Positions 8,467 through 15,018 of a stretch of 64,000 nucleotides of DNA are shown here, piece by piece. The notes beneath the pieces were generated by a model. That model searched no databases. It had not been told where the DNA came from and saw only the letters and a program-made list of their open reading frames with translations. The stretch covers positions 1,054,001 through 1,118,000 of the forward strand of contig JAILXT010000001.1 in the NCBI GenBank assembly GCA_045430345.1. The letters run 5' to 3'. The DNA is from Agarilytica sp045430345 (lineage in GTDB: Bacteria; Pseudomonadota; Gammaproteobacteria; Pseudomonadales; Cellvibrionaceae). Every line of letters begins with the position of its first letter. Position 1 is the first letter of the stretch. The position numbers were made by a program, and so were the translations under genes.

Positions 8467-8760
8467 GCGCAGCGATATTTATCCTGCCAAGCCTACAAAC
8501 GTTAAACTCAAACCAACCATACTCAAATTCCAAACCCGGATCATTTTGTTAACTAGTTAACAATCCTTAAAATAAACGCCGATAATTTTTATTTCCACAC
8601 AAAAAATAGGTGCGATTTTATTTGGTAATAACACCCAACAATCTGTCACTTTTCACCACAAATAACGCGCACAAATTCACAAAATAATGCAATAAAAATA
8701 AAAAACAGGCCTCAATAAAATACCAAACAAAAAATTTAGAAAATAAACCTATTGAAACAA
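8467..8760 (+). other. Spacer upstream of lipase copy 5
   Basis: Very AT-rich, with no gene. It contains the perfect 18-bp palindrome TTGTTAACTAGTTAACAA (8546-8563), whose core TGTTAACTNGTTAACA recurs ahead of copy 4 (7219-7234). This may be an operator for a regulator common to both. Confidence 0.45.
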
Positions 8761-8838
8761 TACCTTAGTCTAGTTGGTTTTTTTCAACAGTTGTTTAATA
8801 TCTACATCTGCAGCAACTACTACACAATAATTCGCTGC
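8761..8838 (+). promoter_or_regulatory. Box, promoter and 5'-end stem-loop of lipase copy 5
   Basis: Box TACCTTAGTCTAGT (8761-8774), -35 TTGGTT (8774-8779), 16-nt spacer, -10 TAATAT (8796-8801). The stem here is GCAGC (8810-8814) / GCTGC (8834-8838), a different sequence from the GTGGC/GCCAC of other copies but still paired. The leader is about 132 nt, with CTC (8920-8922) facing GAG (8931-8933) near the start codon. Confidence 0.65.
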
Positions 8839-8941
8839 TCGGCTTAATACGCTTCAAAACATTTCACGGAGGTTCCGGTTTTGTATTAGGCCTCACTAAG
8901 GAATAACACTTAAATACAACTCGATAAAAAGAGATATAATA

Positions 8942-9631
8942 ATGAAAATAAAATCCCTAGTTTTTACCCTACTAACGTTTGTCGTATCGCAACAGGCATA
9001 CTCTGCTTGTGTTGATAATGTAGTCCTTATTCACGGTAATGGCGGAAATAAAAGCCACTGGAACAATACCTATAACAAGCTAATCAGCAAGGGTTATTCC
9101 AGCAGCCAGATCTACCGCCCTGAATGGGGTTCTTCAAACCCTTTGTTAAACAACCATTCTGGTTCAGAAGAAACGCCTGTGCGTAACGCAATCAACAGCG
9201 CGATCTCCAGTTCATGTACGGGTAAAATCGACGTGATCGGTCACTCTATGGGCGTAACACTCGGTGCACAGCAAATCATTAAAGCCGGTAAAGTGTCTAA
9301 AGTAGATTCTTTTGTCGGAATCGCTGGCGCTTACCGTGGTTTGTTAACTTGTGGTATTTACCCAGCATTCGTTGCTAACCCATCGTGCGGAAGAGACGGC
9401 CTATCAATCTCTAGCCCATTCCTAGATTGGTTGTACGGCAAGAAAATCGCAAACCGCGTTTACTCAATCAAAAGCTGGGTTGACCAAGTGGTTTGTGCAA
9501 CAGGCAGCTGTTTGGTATATGGCAAGCACTCTAGCCAAATCAAAGGCGAAAGAGCAAGCTACAGCTACGGCTATGGCCACCTTGGACTACAAAAATACAC
9601 GTCTTCTAAACAGTATGATTTGATTAAGTAA
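8942..9631 (+). CDS. Secreted class-2 lipase, array copy 5
   Basis: A 229-aa paralogue with signal peptide MKIKSLVFTLLTFVVSQQAYSA, VLIHGN, GHSMG (Ser102), Asp181 (SIKSWVDQVV), His213 (YGHLGL) and the six conserved Cys. Variable loops: GGNKSHW after the oxyanion motif, SSNPLLNN after WG, and GLLTCGIYPAFVANPS before CGRDG. The CGRDG/CGRNG/CGRHG form at residues 149-153 is shared with copies 3, 6 and 7, whereas copies 1, 2 and 4 have CGSQG. Probably exported and disulfide-bonded; expected activity on short- or medium-chain esters by family, not shown by the sequence. Confidence 0.85.
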   Translation: MKIKSLVFTLLTFVVSQQAYSACVDNVVLIHGNGGNKSHWNNTYNKLISKGYSSSQIYRPEWGSSNPLLNNHSGSEETPVRNAINSAISSSCTGKIDVIGHSMGVTLGAQQIIKAGKVSKVDSFVGIAGAYRGLLTCGIYPAFVANPSCGRDGLSISSPFLDWLYGKKIANRVYSIKSWVDQVVCATGSCLVYGKHSSQIKGERASYSYGYGHLGLQKYTSSKQYDLIK

Positions 9632-9651
9632 CAGCACGCTAATCATTTTAT

Positions 9652-9688
9652 AAAAAGTCGGTTACCTGTGAAGGTAACCGACTTTTTT
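9652..9688 (+). terminator. Terminator of lipase copy 5
   Basis: A 15-bp stem, AAAAAGTCGGTTACC (9652-9666) with GGTAACCGACTTTTT (9673-9687), with a 6-nt loop and a T run. The A/T ends could make it bidirectional. Confidence 0.95.
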
Positions 9689-10073
9689 GCTTCTATCGCC
9701 TAGCCTCCCTGTTTATATAATTACCTGCACTATTGCCTAGCAAATCATTTTGTACACCTTCAAGCGTTGTCCTAGCCCACCCTACAACACATCTATATAA
9801 CACGTTAATTATTATTAGCGCACGTTTAAAATACTACGTTTGATATTTTTTAGACGATTCTTTCATTAAAAAATAGACCTACCTGAGAGAGAATTCACAC
9901 GCGTTTTTGTGAATTTAGCACCTTTGTACATATGGGACTTTTGTCTGATATACAGGGGGCCAACCCCTCCCGTATATTTCCAACTGGAATATATGCAGTA
10001 ATTTATATACATTTTTGCCCATCGATATAGCAAACTGAAATATAGATTTGTATTTTACGAACCAAAACCCCCA
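9689..10073 (+). other. Spacer upstream of lipase copy 6
   Basis: No gene is supported. The element ATATGGGACTTTTGTCTGAT (9930-9949) lies about 150 bp upstream of the copy 6 -35. It repeats the box found directly at the promoter (GGACCTTTGTCTAGT), so this copy has two such boxes. Downstream, a TATATTTCCAACTGGAATAT segment (9973-9992) resembles 7431-7450 ahead of copy 4. Confidence 0.5.
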
Positions 10074-10157
10074 GGACCTTTGTCTAGTTGGATTATTTCA
10101 ACAAGTGTTTAATATTCTTACCCGTGGCAACCACAAACAAAACAATAATGTGCCACG
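10074..10157 (+). promoter_or_regulatory. Box, promoter and 5'-end stem-loop of lipase copy 6
   Basis: Box GGACCTTTGTCTAGT (10074-10088), -35 TTGGAT (10088-10093), 16-nt spacer, -10 TAATAT (10110-10115). CGTGGCA (10123-10129) pairs with TGCCACG (10151-10157). The leader is about 142 nt, the longest of the set, and ends with CTCT (10239-10242) facing AGAG (10253-10256). Confidence 0.65.
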
Positions 10158-10265
10158 TCGTCCAATGGTTTTCACAGGCTAATATCGGACATTATGCCTC
10201 GTGTATTGGATTTCATTAGGAGCTCCCCAGCAACGACCCTCTCATAAAAAATAGAGTCAATAATA

Positions 10266-10955
10266 ATGAAAATAAAATCAATAATTTTCACACTACTTAC
10301 ATTTGTATTTTCGCAACAAGCATACTCCGCTTGTGTTGATAACGTCGTACTTATATACGGTAACGCTGGTAACATCGGCATGTGGGATAACACCTACAAC
10401 AAATTAAAAAGCAAAGGTTATTCTAGCAGCCAAATCTTCCGTCCTAAGTGGGGTTCTCTTAATCCACTATTGAACAACCACAGCGGCTCAGAAGAAACCC
10501 CTGTTCGCAACGCGATCAACAGCGCAATTTCTAGCTCTTGTACGGGCAAAATTGACGTTATCGCTCACTCAATGGGTGTAACCCTTGGGGCGCAACAAAT
10601 CATTAAAGCCGGTAAAGTATCTAAAGTAGATTCTTTCGTGGCCATCGCTGGCGCATACCGTGGCCTCGTTACGTGCGGTGTCTATCCTTTCGCAGTGGCA
10701 TCACCAACCTGTGGCAGAAACGGCCTGTCTATCTCTAGCCCATTCTTAGATTGGTTGTACGGTAAGAAATTCGCTAGCCGTGTTTACTCGATCAAAAGCT
10801 GGGTAGACCAAGTGGTTTGTGCAACCGGTAGCTGTCTTGTATATGGCAAGCACTCTAGCCAAATCAAAGGTGAGAAAGCGAGCTACACCTACGGTTACGG
10901 TCACCTTGGCTTACAGAAGTACACTTCTTCAAAGCAATATGACCTAATTAAATAA
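10266..10955 (+). CDS. Secreted class-2 lipase, array copy 6, His31 replaced by Tyr
   Basis: A 229-aa paralogue with Ser102 (AHSMG), Asp181 (SIKSWVDQVV), His213 (YGHLGL) and all six Cys, so the catalytic triad is intact. The otherwise invariant VHGN/IHGN oxyanion motif reads LIYGN: His31 is Tyr, a C-to-T change of the first base (cac/cat to tac). This copy also has the loops AGNIGMW and GLVTCGVYPFAVASPT, GKKFASR instead of GKKIASR, and VAIAGAYRG instead of VGIAGAYRG. It may therefore have altered activity or specificity, or be drifting; the open frame and regulatory region are otherwise undamaged. Confidence 0.85.
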   Translation: MKIKSIIFTLLTFVFSQQAYSACVDNVVLIYGNAGNIGMWDNTYNKLKSKGYSSSQIFRPKWGSLNPLLNNHSGSEETPVRNAINSAISSSCTGKIDVIAHSMGVTLGAQQIIKAGKVSKVDSFVAIAGAYRGLVTCGVYPFAVASPTCGRNGLSISSPFLDWLYGKKFASRVYSIKSWVDQVVCATGSCLVYGKHSSQIKGEKASYTYGYGHLGLQKYTSSKQYDLIK

Positions 10956-10959
10956 CGTT

Positions 10960-10992
10960 AAAAAGGGGTAGCGTCTTGCTACCCCTTTTTTT
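10960..10992 (+). terminator. Terminator of lipase copy 6
   Basis: AAAAAGGGGTAGC (10960-10972), loop GTCTT, GCTACCCCTTTTT running into seven Ts (10986-10992). Confidence 0.95.
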
Positions 10993-11461
10993 ATATTTGA
11001 AAAAAGCTTGTATCATTAAACGTCTATCGTTTTCTCTATTCCAAGATCCCGCTAAACCCCACCTTCATCGCATTTTCCATATTTCAAATACCCGATTAAT
11101 CCCTTAGCAATACGCCTTTTATTGATCCCTTCATGCAAATGCTCTATTGCGCCGCCGTGCAGTTTCCCTTTGCTTCGCATCTATGAAACGCGGCGTAAAA
11201 CCTTGTTAAGCGCCGCCAAAAATATCGTGTTTAACTATTTGAACTAACCATATGAACAACTTATGTCGTTTAAATATAAACTCAATCACAAGTCGATTAA
11301 GTGCGAACATCCAAAGTTCATAGCCAAAGTCTTAACGCGGTCAAAACCACACATCAAAACGCTATACTTTAGTAGGGCCCCCTTCGTTTTTTCAATGAAA
11401 TACCCGCCATCACTGTAATACCGTCACGAAACAAGCACGGAATTCTACATATTCGATGAAC
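10993..11461 (+). other. Spacer between lipase copies 6 and 7
   Basis: No gene or RNA is supported. It contains a GCGCCGCC-type repeat pair around 11150-11220 (GCGCCGCCGTGC, GCGCCGCCAAAA) in otherwise AT-rich DNA. No element of the other spacers is clearly present before the promoter box. Confidence 0.4.
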
Positions 11462-11537
11462 ACTTTCGTCTAATGCACTTAATTAACCAAACGGTTAATA
11501 ATATTTCGCGTGGTAAACATCTATTACTTATCACACG
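11462..11537 (+). promoter_or_regulatory. Divergent promoter and 5'-end stem-loop of lipase copy 7
   Basis: Box ACTTTCGTCTAAT (11462-11474), then TAATAT at 11499-11504. The TTGG -35 of copies 3-6 is missing and the spacer is different; TTAACC-aaac-GGTTAA (11484-11499) occupies the space. GTGGTAA (11510-11516) pairs with TTATCAC (11528-11534) with one G-U pair. The leader is the shortest, about 107 nt, with CTC (11590-11592) facing GAG (11608-11610). Confidence 0.55.
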
Positions 11538-11616
11538 GGCCAGCCTATTCACTTTCTTTGTATTAGACCGACGTATTCGCTGGCAGCAACTCATATATCT
11601 ATAAAAAGAGACAATA

Positions 11617-12306
11617 ATGAAAATAAAAACACTCATTTTTACAATGTTCGCGCTATTTGCCTCGCAACAGGCATTTTCAGCATGTGTCGACAATGTCGTC
11701 CTTGTCCATGGTAACGGCGGTAATGCCAGCCATTGGGATAACACCTACAACAAGTTAAAAAGTAAAGGATATTCAAGCAGCCAAATCTACCGTCCGAAAT
11801 GGGGGAGTAGTTTAATCATCAACAACGACCACGACGGGTCTGAAGAAACACCCGTACGCAATGCGATTAACAATGCAATTTCAAGCTCCTGTACAGGTAA
11901 AATTGACGTTATCGGCCACTCAATGGGTGTAACACTGGCGGCTCAACAAATTATTAAAGCCGGTAAAGTATCCAAGGTTGACGCATTTGTTGGCATCGCG
12001 GGCGGGTACCGTGGTTTGCTTAGCTGTGGTATTTGGCCTCTCGCAGTACCCGGAAAGTCCTGTGGTCGTCACGGCGTCTCTGTGGGCAGCCCCTTCTTAG
12101 ATTGGCTATACGGTAAGAAGATCGCTAACCGTGTTTACTCCATCAAAAGCTGGGTCGATCAAGGGGTTTGTGGCACAGGCACATGCCTTGTATACGGCAA
12201 GCACACCAGCCAAATTAAAGGGGAAAAAGCGAGCTACACCTACGCATATGGCCATTTAGGGTTGCAGCGTTACACAACATCTAAGCAATACGCGTTGATT
12301 AAATAA
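11617..12306 (+). CDS. Secreted class-2 lipase, array copy 7
   Basis: A 229-aa paralogue with Ser102 (GHSMG), Asp181 (SIKSWVDQGV), His213 (YGHLGL) and six Cys. It is the most divergent of the copy 4-7 group: signal peptide MKIKTLIFTMFALFASQQAFSA, SSLIINNDHDG after WG, GGYRG for GAYRG, GLLSCGIWPLAVPGKS, HGVSVGSPF, and VCGTGTC for VCATGSC. Its stop is followed by a weaker terminator than the other copies have, and its promoter also departs from the common form. Substrate unknown. Confidence 0.85.
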   Translation: MKIKTLIFTMFALFASQQAFSACVDNVVLVHGNGGNASHWDNTYNKLKSKGYSSSQIYRPKWGSSLIINNDHDGSEETPVRNAINNAISSSCTGKIDVIGHSMGVTLAAQQIIKAGKVSKVDAFVGIAGGYRGLLSCGIWPLAVPGKSCGRHGVSVGSPFLDWLYGKKIANRVYSIKSWVDQGVCGTGTCLVYGKHTSQIKGEKASYTYAYGHLGLQRYTTSKQYALIK

Positions 12307-12315
12307 GTCGTTTTC

Positions 12316-12353
12316 CGGGCAGGTCGGTTGCTTTGCGAGCCCCTGCCCGTTCT
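12316..12353 (+). terminator. Weak terminator of lipase copy 7
   Basis: CGGGCAGG (12316-12323) pairs with CCTGCCCG (12342-12349) around an 18-nt loop; only TTCT follows. Confidence 0.5.
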
Positions 12354-12442
12354 AAATAAGATAATTAGTCAGATATACTGTCCTTAGTGCTTTCTGAATT
12401 CCCTCAGAACATACACACTCAATAGCGGGCTAGTATATTAAA

Positions 12443-12514
12443 ATGATGACGTACGATCAGGCAAAGGACTTTGCCACACAATGGATAGATGCATTTAACT
12501 CACACGAGAAATAA
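12443..12514 (+). pseudogene. Remnant of a SnoaL/NTF2-like gene (N-terminus only)
   Basis: A 23-codon frame reads MMTYDQAKDFATQWIDAFNS, HEK, stop. The stretch FATQWIDAFNSH is the typical first helix of SnoaL-like (NTF2-fold) proteins, which normally continue HDLDAILSHY for about 100 more residues. Here the frame ends after HEK and the next gene on the other strand begins within 40 bases. I read it as the 5' stub of a deleted gene. The similarity is from memory of the family pattern and the fragment is short, so chance is possible. Confidence 0.4.
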
Positions 12515-12550
12515 CACAAACACACCACCATTTCCTGTCAAATAATCTTA

Positions 12551-13207
12551 TCAAGTCCACACCTCAACAGGGACTTCATGCATTAAGGTTTTTAATACAT
12601 CACTGCGCGTAACAATACCCACCACTTCTCGTTTATCGTTAACTAAGGGTATCGCGCCGATATGGCGAATGCACATTGCTTCAGCGATTTCACGAATACC
12701 TGTTGTTAACTCACCGGCCAGTACTTTTTCGATCATGATTTCTGATACGTGAATTTTTTCAGCATGCATATTCGCATCGGCTTTTGCATTAAGTACCGCC
12801 CAGGTTTTCAGCATATCGCGGTCAGATACAATACCGCATAGGGCGTTGTTCTCGTCCACAACGGGCATATGCCGGATCCGATATTGCCTTAAGCGTGTCC
12901 AAGCACTTCCCATCGTATCGTTTTTGAAAACAACGTGAACCGGGCTCGACATAATTTGCTCTGCTACGCTTACGGGTTTGCGCTGGTGAGTCCCCTCTTC
13001 GACATCATGGTAGGCTTGTGTTTTTTCTAAAACGCGGCCAACGGTCGCTCTACCGGCATCATGCGGCAAAGTACTTTCACGCACTTGATCATTAGAGGAA
13101 ATATTAGGGGTTGCTGCGCTAGCCTTTACCTTTTCCACAGATCTCGGCGGAAAAAGTGAATACCATGGCGTATGAATGCGAGCACCATTGTCATAAACGT
13201 TTAGCAT
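12551..13207 (-). CDS. Tandem CBS-domain protein
   Basis: A 218-aa protein whose C-terminal two-thirds is a CBS pair. CBS1 is AEQIMSSPVHVV...RIRHMPVVDENNALCGIVSDRDML and CBS2 is VSEIMIEKVLAGELTTGIREIAEAMCIRHIGAIPLVNDKREVVGIVTRSDVLKTL. CBS pairs bind adenine nucleotides such as AMP, ATP or SAM and act as energy or ligand sensors. The first 75 residues are polar and low in recognisable structure (MLNVYDNGARIHTPWYSLF...). No catalytic domain is attached, so it is probably a stand-alone sensor. GGGAG lies ahead of the ATG. It lies 50 bp downstream of the Lrp-type gene on the same strand and may be co-transcribed. Confidence 0.85.
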   Translation of the reverse strand: MLNVYDNGARIHTPWYSLFPPRSVEKVKASAATPNISSNDQVRESTLPHDAGRATVGRVLEKTQAYHDVEEGTHQRKPVSVAEQIMSSPVHVVFKNDTMGSAWTRLRQYRIRHMPVVDENNALCGIVSDRDMLKTWAVLNAKADANMHAEKIHVSEIMIEKVLAGELTTGIREIAEAMCIRHIGAIPLVNDKREVVGIVTRSDVLKTLMHEVPVEVWT

Positions 13208-13257
13208 GTTCGGCTCCCAGCTTATATTTACCCTACCCAGTAAAACATCCCACTATG

Positions 13258-13689
13258 TTAGCGCTCAAACTTCACGGATAATACTACACTCGTCAACGTA
13301 TCTTTAATTCCGTCCAGTTCTCGAAGACTATCGAGCACCAAATCCAATTCACCCGTTGATTCCGCATCTAATACAATAATTAAATCGTATATCCCGCTAA
13401 CGGCATAGGCTTTAATGATCTGAGGGATTTTTTTTAACTGTCGGATAGTACTTGAGGACTGCCCAGATTCTAAATTCACCATGACATGAGCCGATACATG
13501 GCCCTTAGTGAACTCATCGCTCAGCGCTACGGTGTACCCCTTAATAATGCCGTTCTTTTCGAGGCGTTCGATACGATCTTTTACGGTAGAGCGAGACAAA
13601 GAAAGGGCGCGGGCCAGCTCCGCAATAGGCGTTCTGGAATTCTGCCGTAAAAGGCTCAAGAGTTGTTTGTCAGTGACGTCAGTTATCAC
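13258..13689 (-). CDS. Lrp/AsnC-family transcriptional regulator
   Basis: A 143-aa protein with the AsnC-type HTH at 1-60 (TDKQLLSLLRQNSRTPIAELARALSLSRSTVKDRIERLEKNGIIKGYTV) followed by a ligand-binding RAM domain (GHVSAHVMVNLES... AYAVSGIYDLIIVLDAESTGELDLVLDSL). The start is GTG with GCGGAG about 8-10 bases ahead. It is divergent from the lysine-catabolic pair across a 150-bp intergenic region, the usual arrangement for an Lrp-type activator sensing an amino acid and controlling its catabolism. The inferred effector is lysine or a derivative; that comes from position only. Confidence 0.9.
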   Translation of the reverse strand: MITDVTDKQLLSLLRQNSRTPIAELARALSLSRSTVKDRIERLEKNGIIKGYTVALSDEFTKGHVSAHVMVNLESGQSSSTIRQLKKIPQIIKAYAVSGIYDLIIVLDAESTGELDLVLDSLRELDGIKDTLTSVVLSVKFER

Positions 13690-13840
13690 TTTGACGGAAT
13701 CTCCGCTAATTTGCTCAGTATTAACCCCAATTATAGCAGTTCTGATTATTCACTATGACAACCGTCGCAGATAACATAGCGACAAAGGCACGTATTCAGT
13801 CAGTGTTGTCACGTAACACCCTTTCATATTGGAGGCACAT

Positions 13841-14998
13841 ATGAAAAAAGTGATGGTATTAGGCGCAGGAAAAATTGGCACAACTATCTCTGATTTTTTG
13901 GTTCACAGTGGTGATTACCACGTTACGATAGCGGACCAAAGTACCGACAGTTTAGATAGAATAGACGATGCCCCCTTTATTGAAAAATGCAGTCTTGACG
14001 TCACCGACAAACAGGCCTTAGTGAAATCAATGCATGGTCATTTCGCTGTGCTTAGCGCAATGCCGTTTAACGTTACACGTAATGTCGCGCTCGCGGCAGC
14101 AGAAGCACATATCCACTACCTCGATCTTACCGAAGATGTTGAAACCACCAACATCGTAAAAAACCTCGCGCAGAAAAGTGACAGATCGTTTATCCCGCAA
14201 TGTGGATTAGCCCCAGGGTTTATTACCATTATTGCTTACGAACTAGCGAAACATTTCGACACACTTGAAGACGTGCATATGCGGGTGGGCGCACTCCCTA
14301 AATACCCTTCCAATGCATTGAAATACAACTTAACCTGGTCGACAGATGGCTTGATCAATGAGTACTGCAACCCCTGTGAAGCGATAGTCGCGGGGCAATT
14401 AAAACAGGTCCCGGCACTTGAAGAACACGAAACATTTTCACTAGATGGCATCTCGTATGAAGCGTTTAACACCTCTGGTGGATTAGGCACCCTTTGCGAC
14501 ACGCTGAACGGAAAAGTACAAAACTTAAATTACCGTACCGTACGCTACCCCGGCCATCGCGACATCATGAAAATGCTGTTACATGATCTTCGCCTAAAAG
14601 ATCGCCAGGATTTATTAAAGCAGATTATGGAGGAAGCGCTTCCGATCACACTACAAGATGTTGTGCTCGTATTTGTTAACGTGAGCGGTAAAAAGGATGG
14701 AATTTTTATTCAAGAAACCTACGTTAATAAAATTTATAGCCAAGAAATATTCGGAAAACTAAGAAGCGGGATTCAAATAACCACCGCTGCAGGTATTTGC
14801 ACCGTACTAGACCTGCTCGCAACAGGTGTACTACCGCAGCGCGGATTGGTTAAACAAGAAGATATACAATTCGATGATTTCATCAACAATCGTTTTGGCC
14901 GTTACTATGCCAAGCATCCAAAGTCCGGGATCATCGCTGACGAAAACGATACGTCAGAAAAATCCAACACTCTAAATTCGAATGATAAAGCCGCGTAG
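13841..14998 (+). CDS. Saccharopine dehydrogenase family enzyme, probable lysine 6-dehydrogenase
   Basis: A 385-aa NAD(P)-dependent oxidoreductase. The N-terminal Rossmann motif is VMVLGAGKIGTTI (4-16), and the C-terminal part shows the Sacchrp_dh_C pattern (PQCGLAPGFITIIAYELA, YNLTWSTDGLINEYCNPCEA). Two activities are possible: saccharopine dehydrogenase, or lysine 6-dehydrogenase, whose characterised members have this size. Either would yield 2-aminoadipate 6-semialdehyde, the substrate of the next gene. I favour lysine 6-dehydrogenase because no lysine-ketoglutarate reductase is next to it. The start chosen is ATG 13841 with GGAGG at 13831-13835; a TTG at 13829 in the same frame would overlap the ribosome binding site. 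The ALDH gene follows 20 bp after the stop. Confidence 0.8.
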   Translation: MKKVMVLGAGKIGTTISDFLVHSGDYHVTIADQSTDSLDRIDDAPFIEKCSLDVTDKQALVKSMHGHFAVLSAMPFNVTRNVALAAAEAHIHYLDLTEDVETTNIVKNLAQKSDRSFIPQCGLAPGFITIIAYELAKHFDTLEDVHMRVGALPKYPSNALKYNLTWSTDGLINEYCNPCEAIVAGQLKQVPALEEHETFSLDGISYEAFNTSGGLGTLCDTLNGKVQNLNYRTVRYPGHRDIMKMLLHDLRLKDRQDLLKQIMEEALPITLQDVVLVFVNVSGKKDGIFIQETYVNKIYSQEIFGKLRSGIQITTAAGICTVLDLLATGVLPQRGLVKQEDIQFDDFINNRFGRYYAKHPKSGIIADENDTSEKSNTLNSNDKAA

Positions 14999-15018
14999 AA
15001 AAGTACCAGGAGAGTGAC

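Noticed and set aside
3300..12350. The lipase array as an integron cassette array (attC sites between genes)
   Set aside because: The inverted repeats lie at a fixed distance after a promoter and the genes are paralogues; no attC core (GTTRRRY with RYYYAAC ends) bounds each unit and no integrase is present.
3300..12350. The repeated leader as a known riboswitch
   Set aside because: I see no conserved ligand-binding core such as that of GEMM or other classes; only one short stem with a variable loop is shared.
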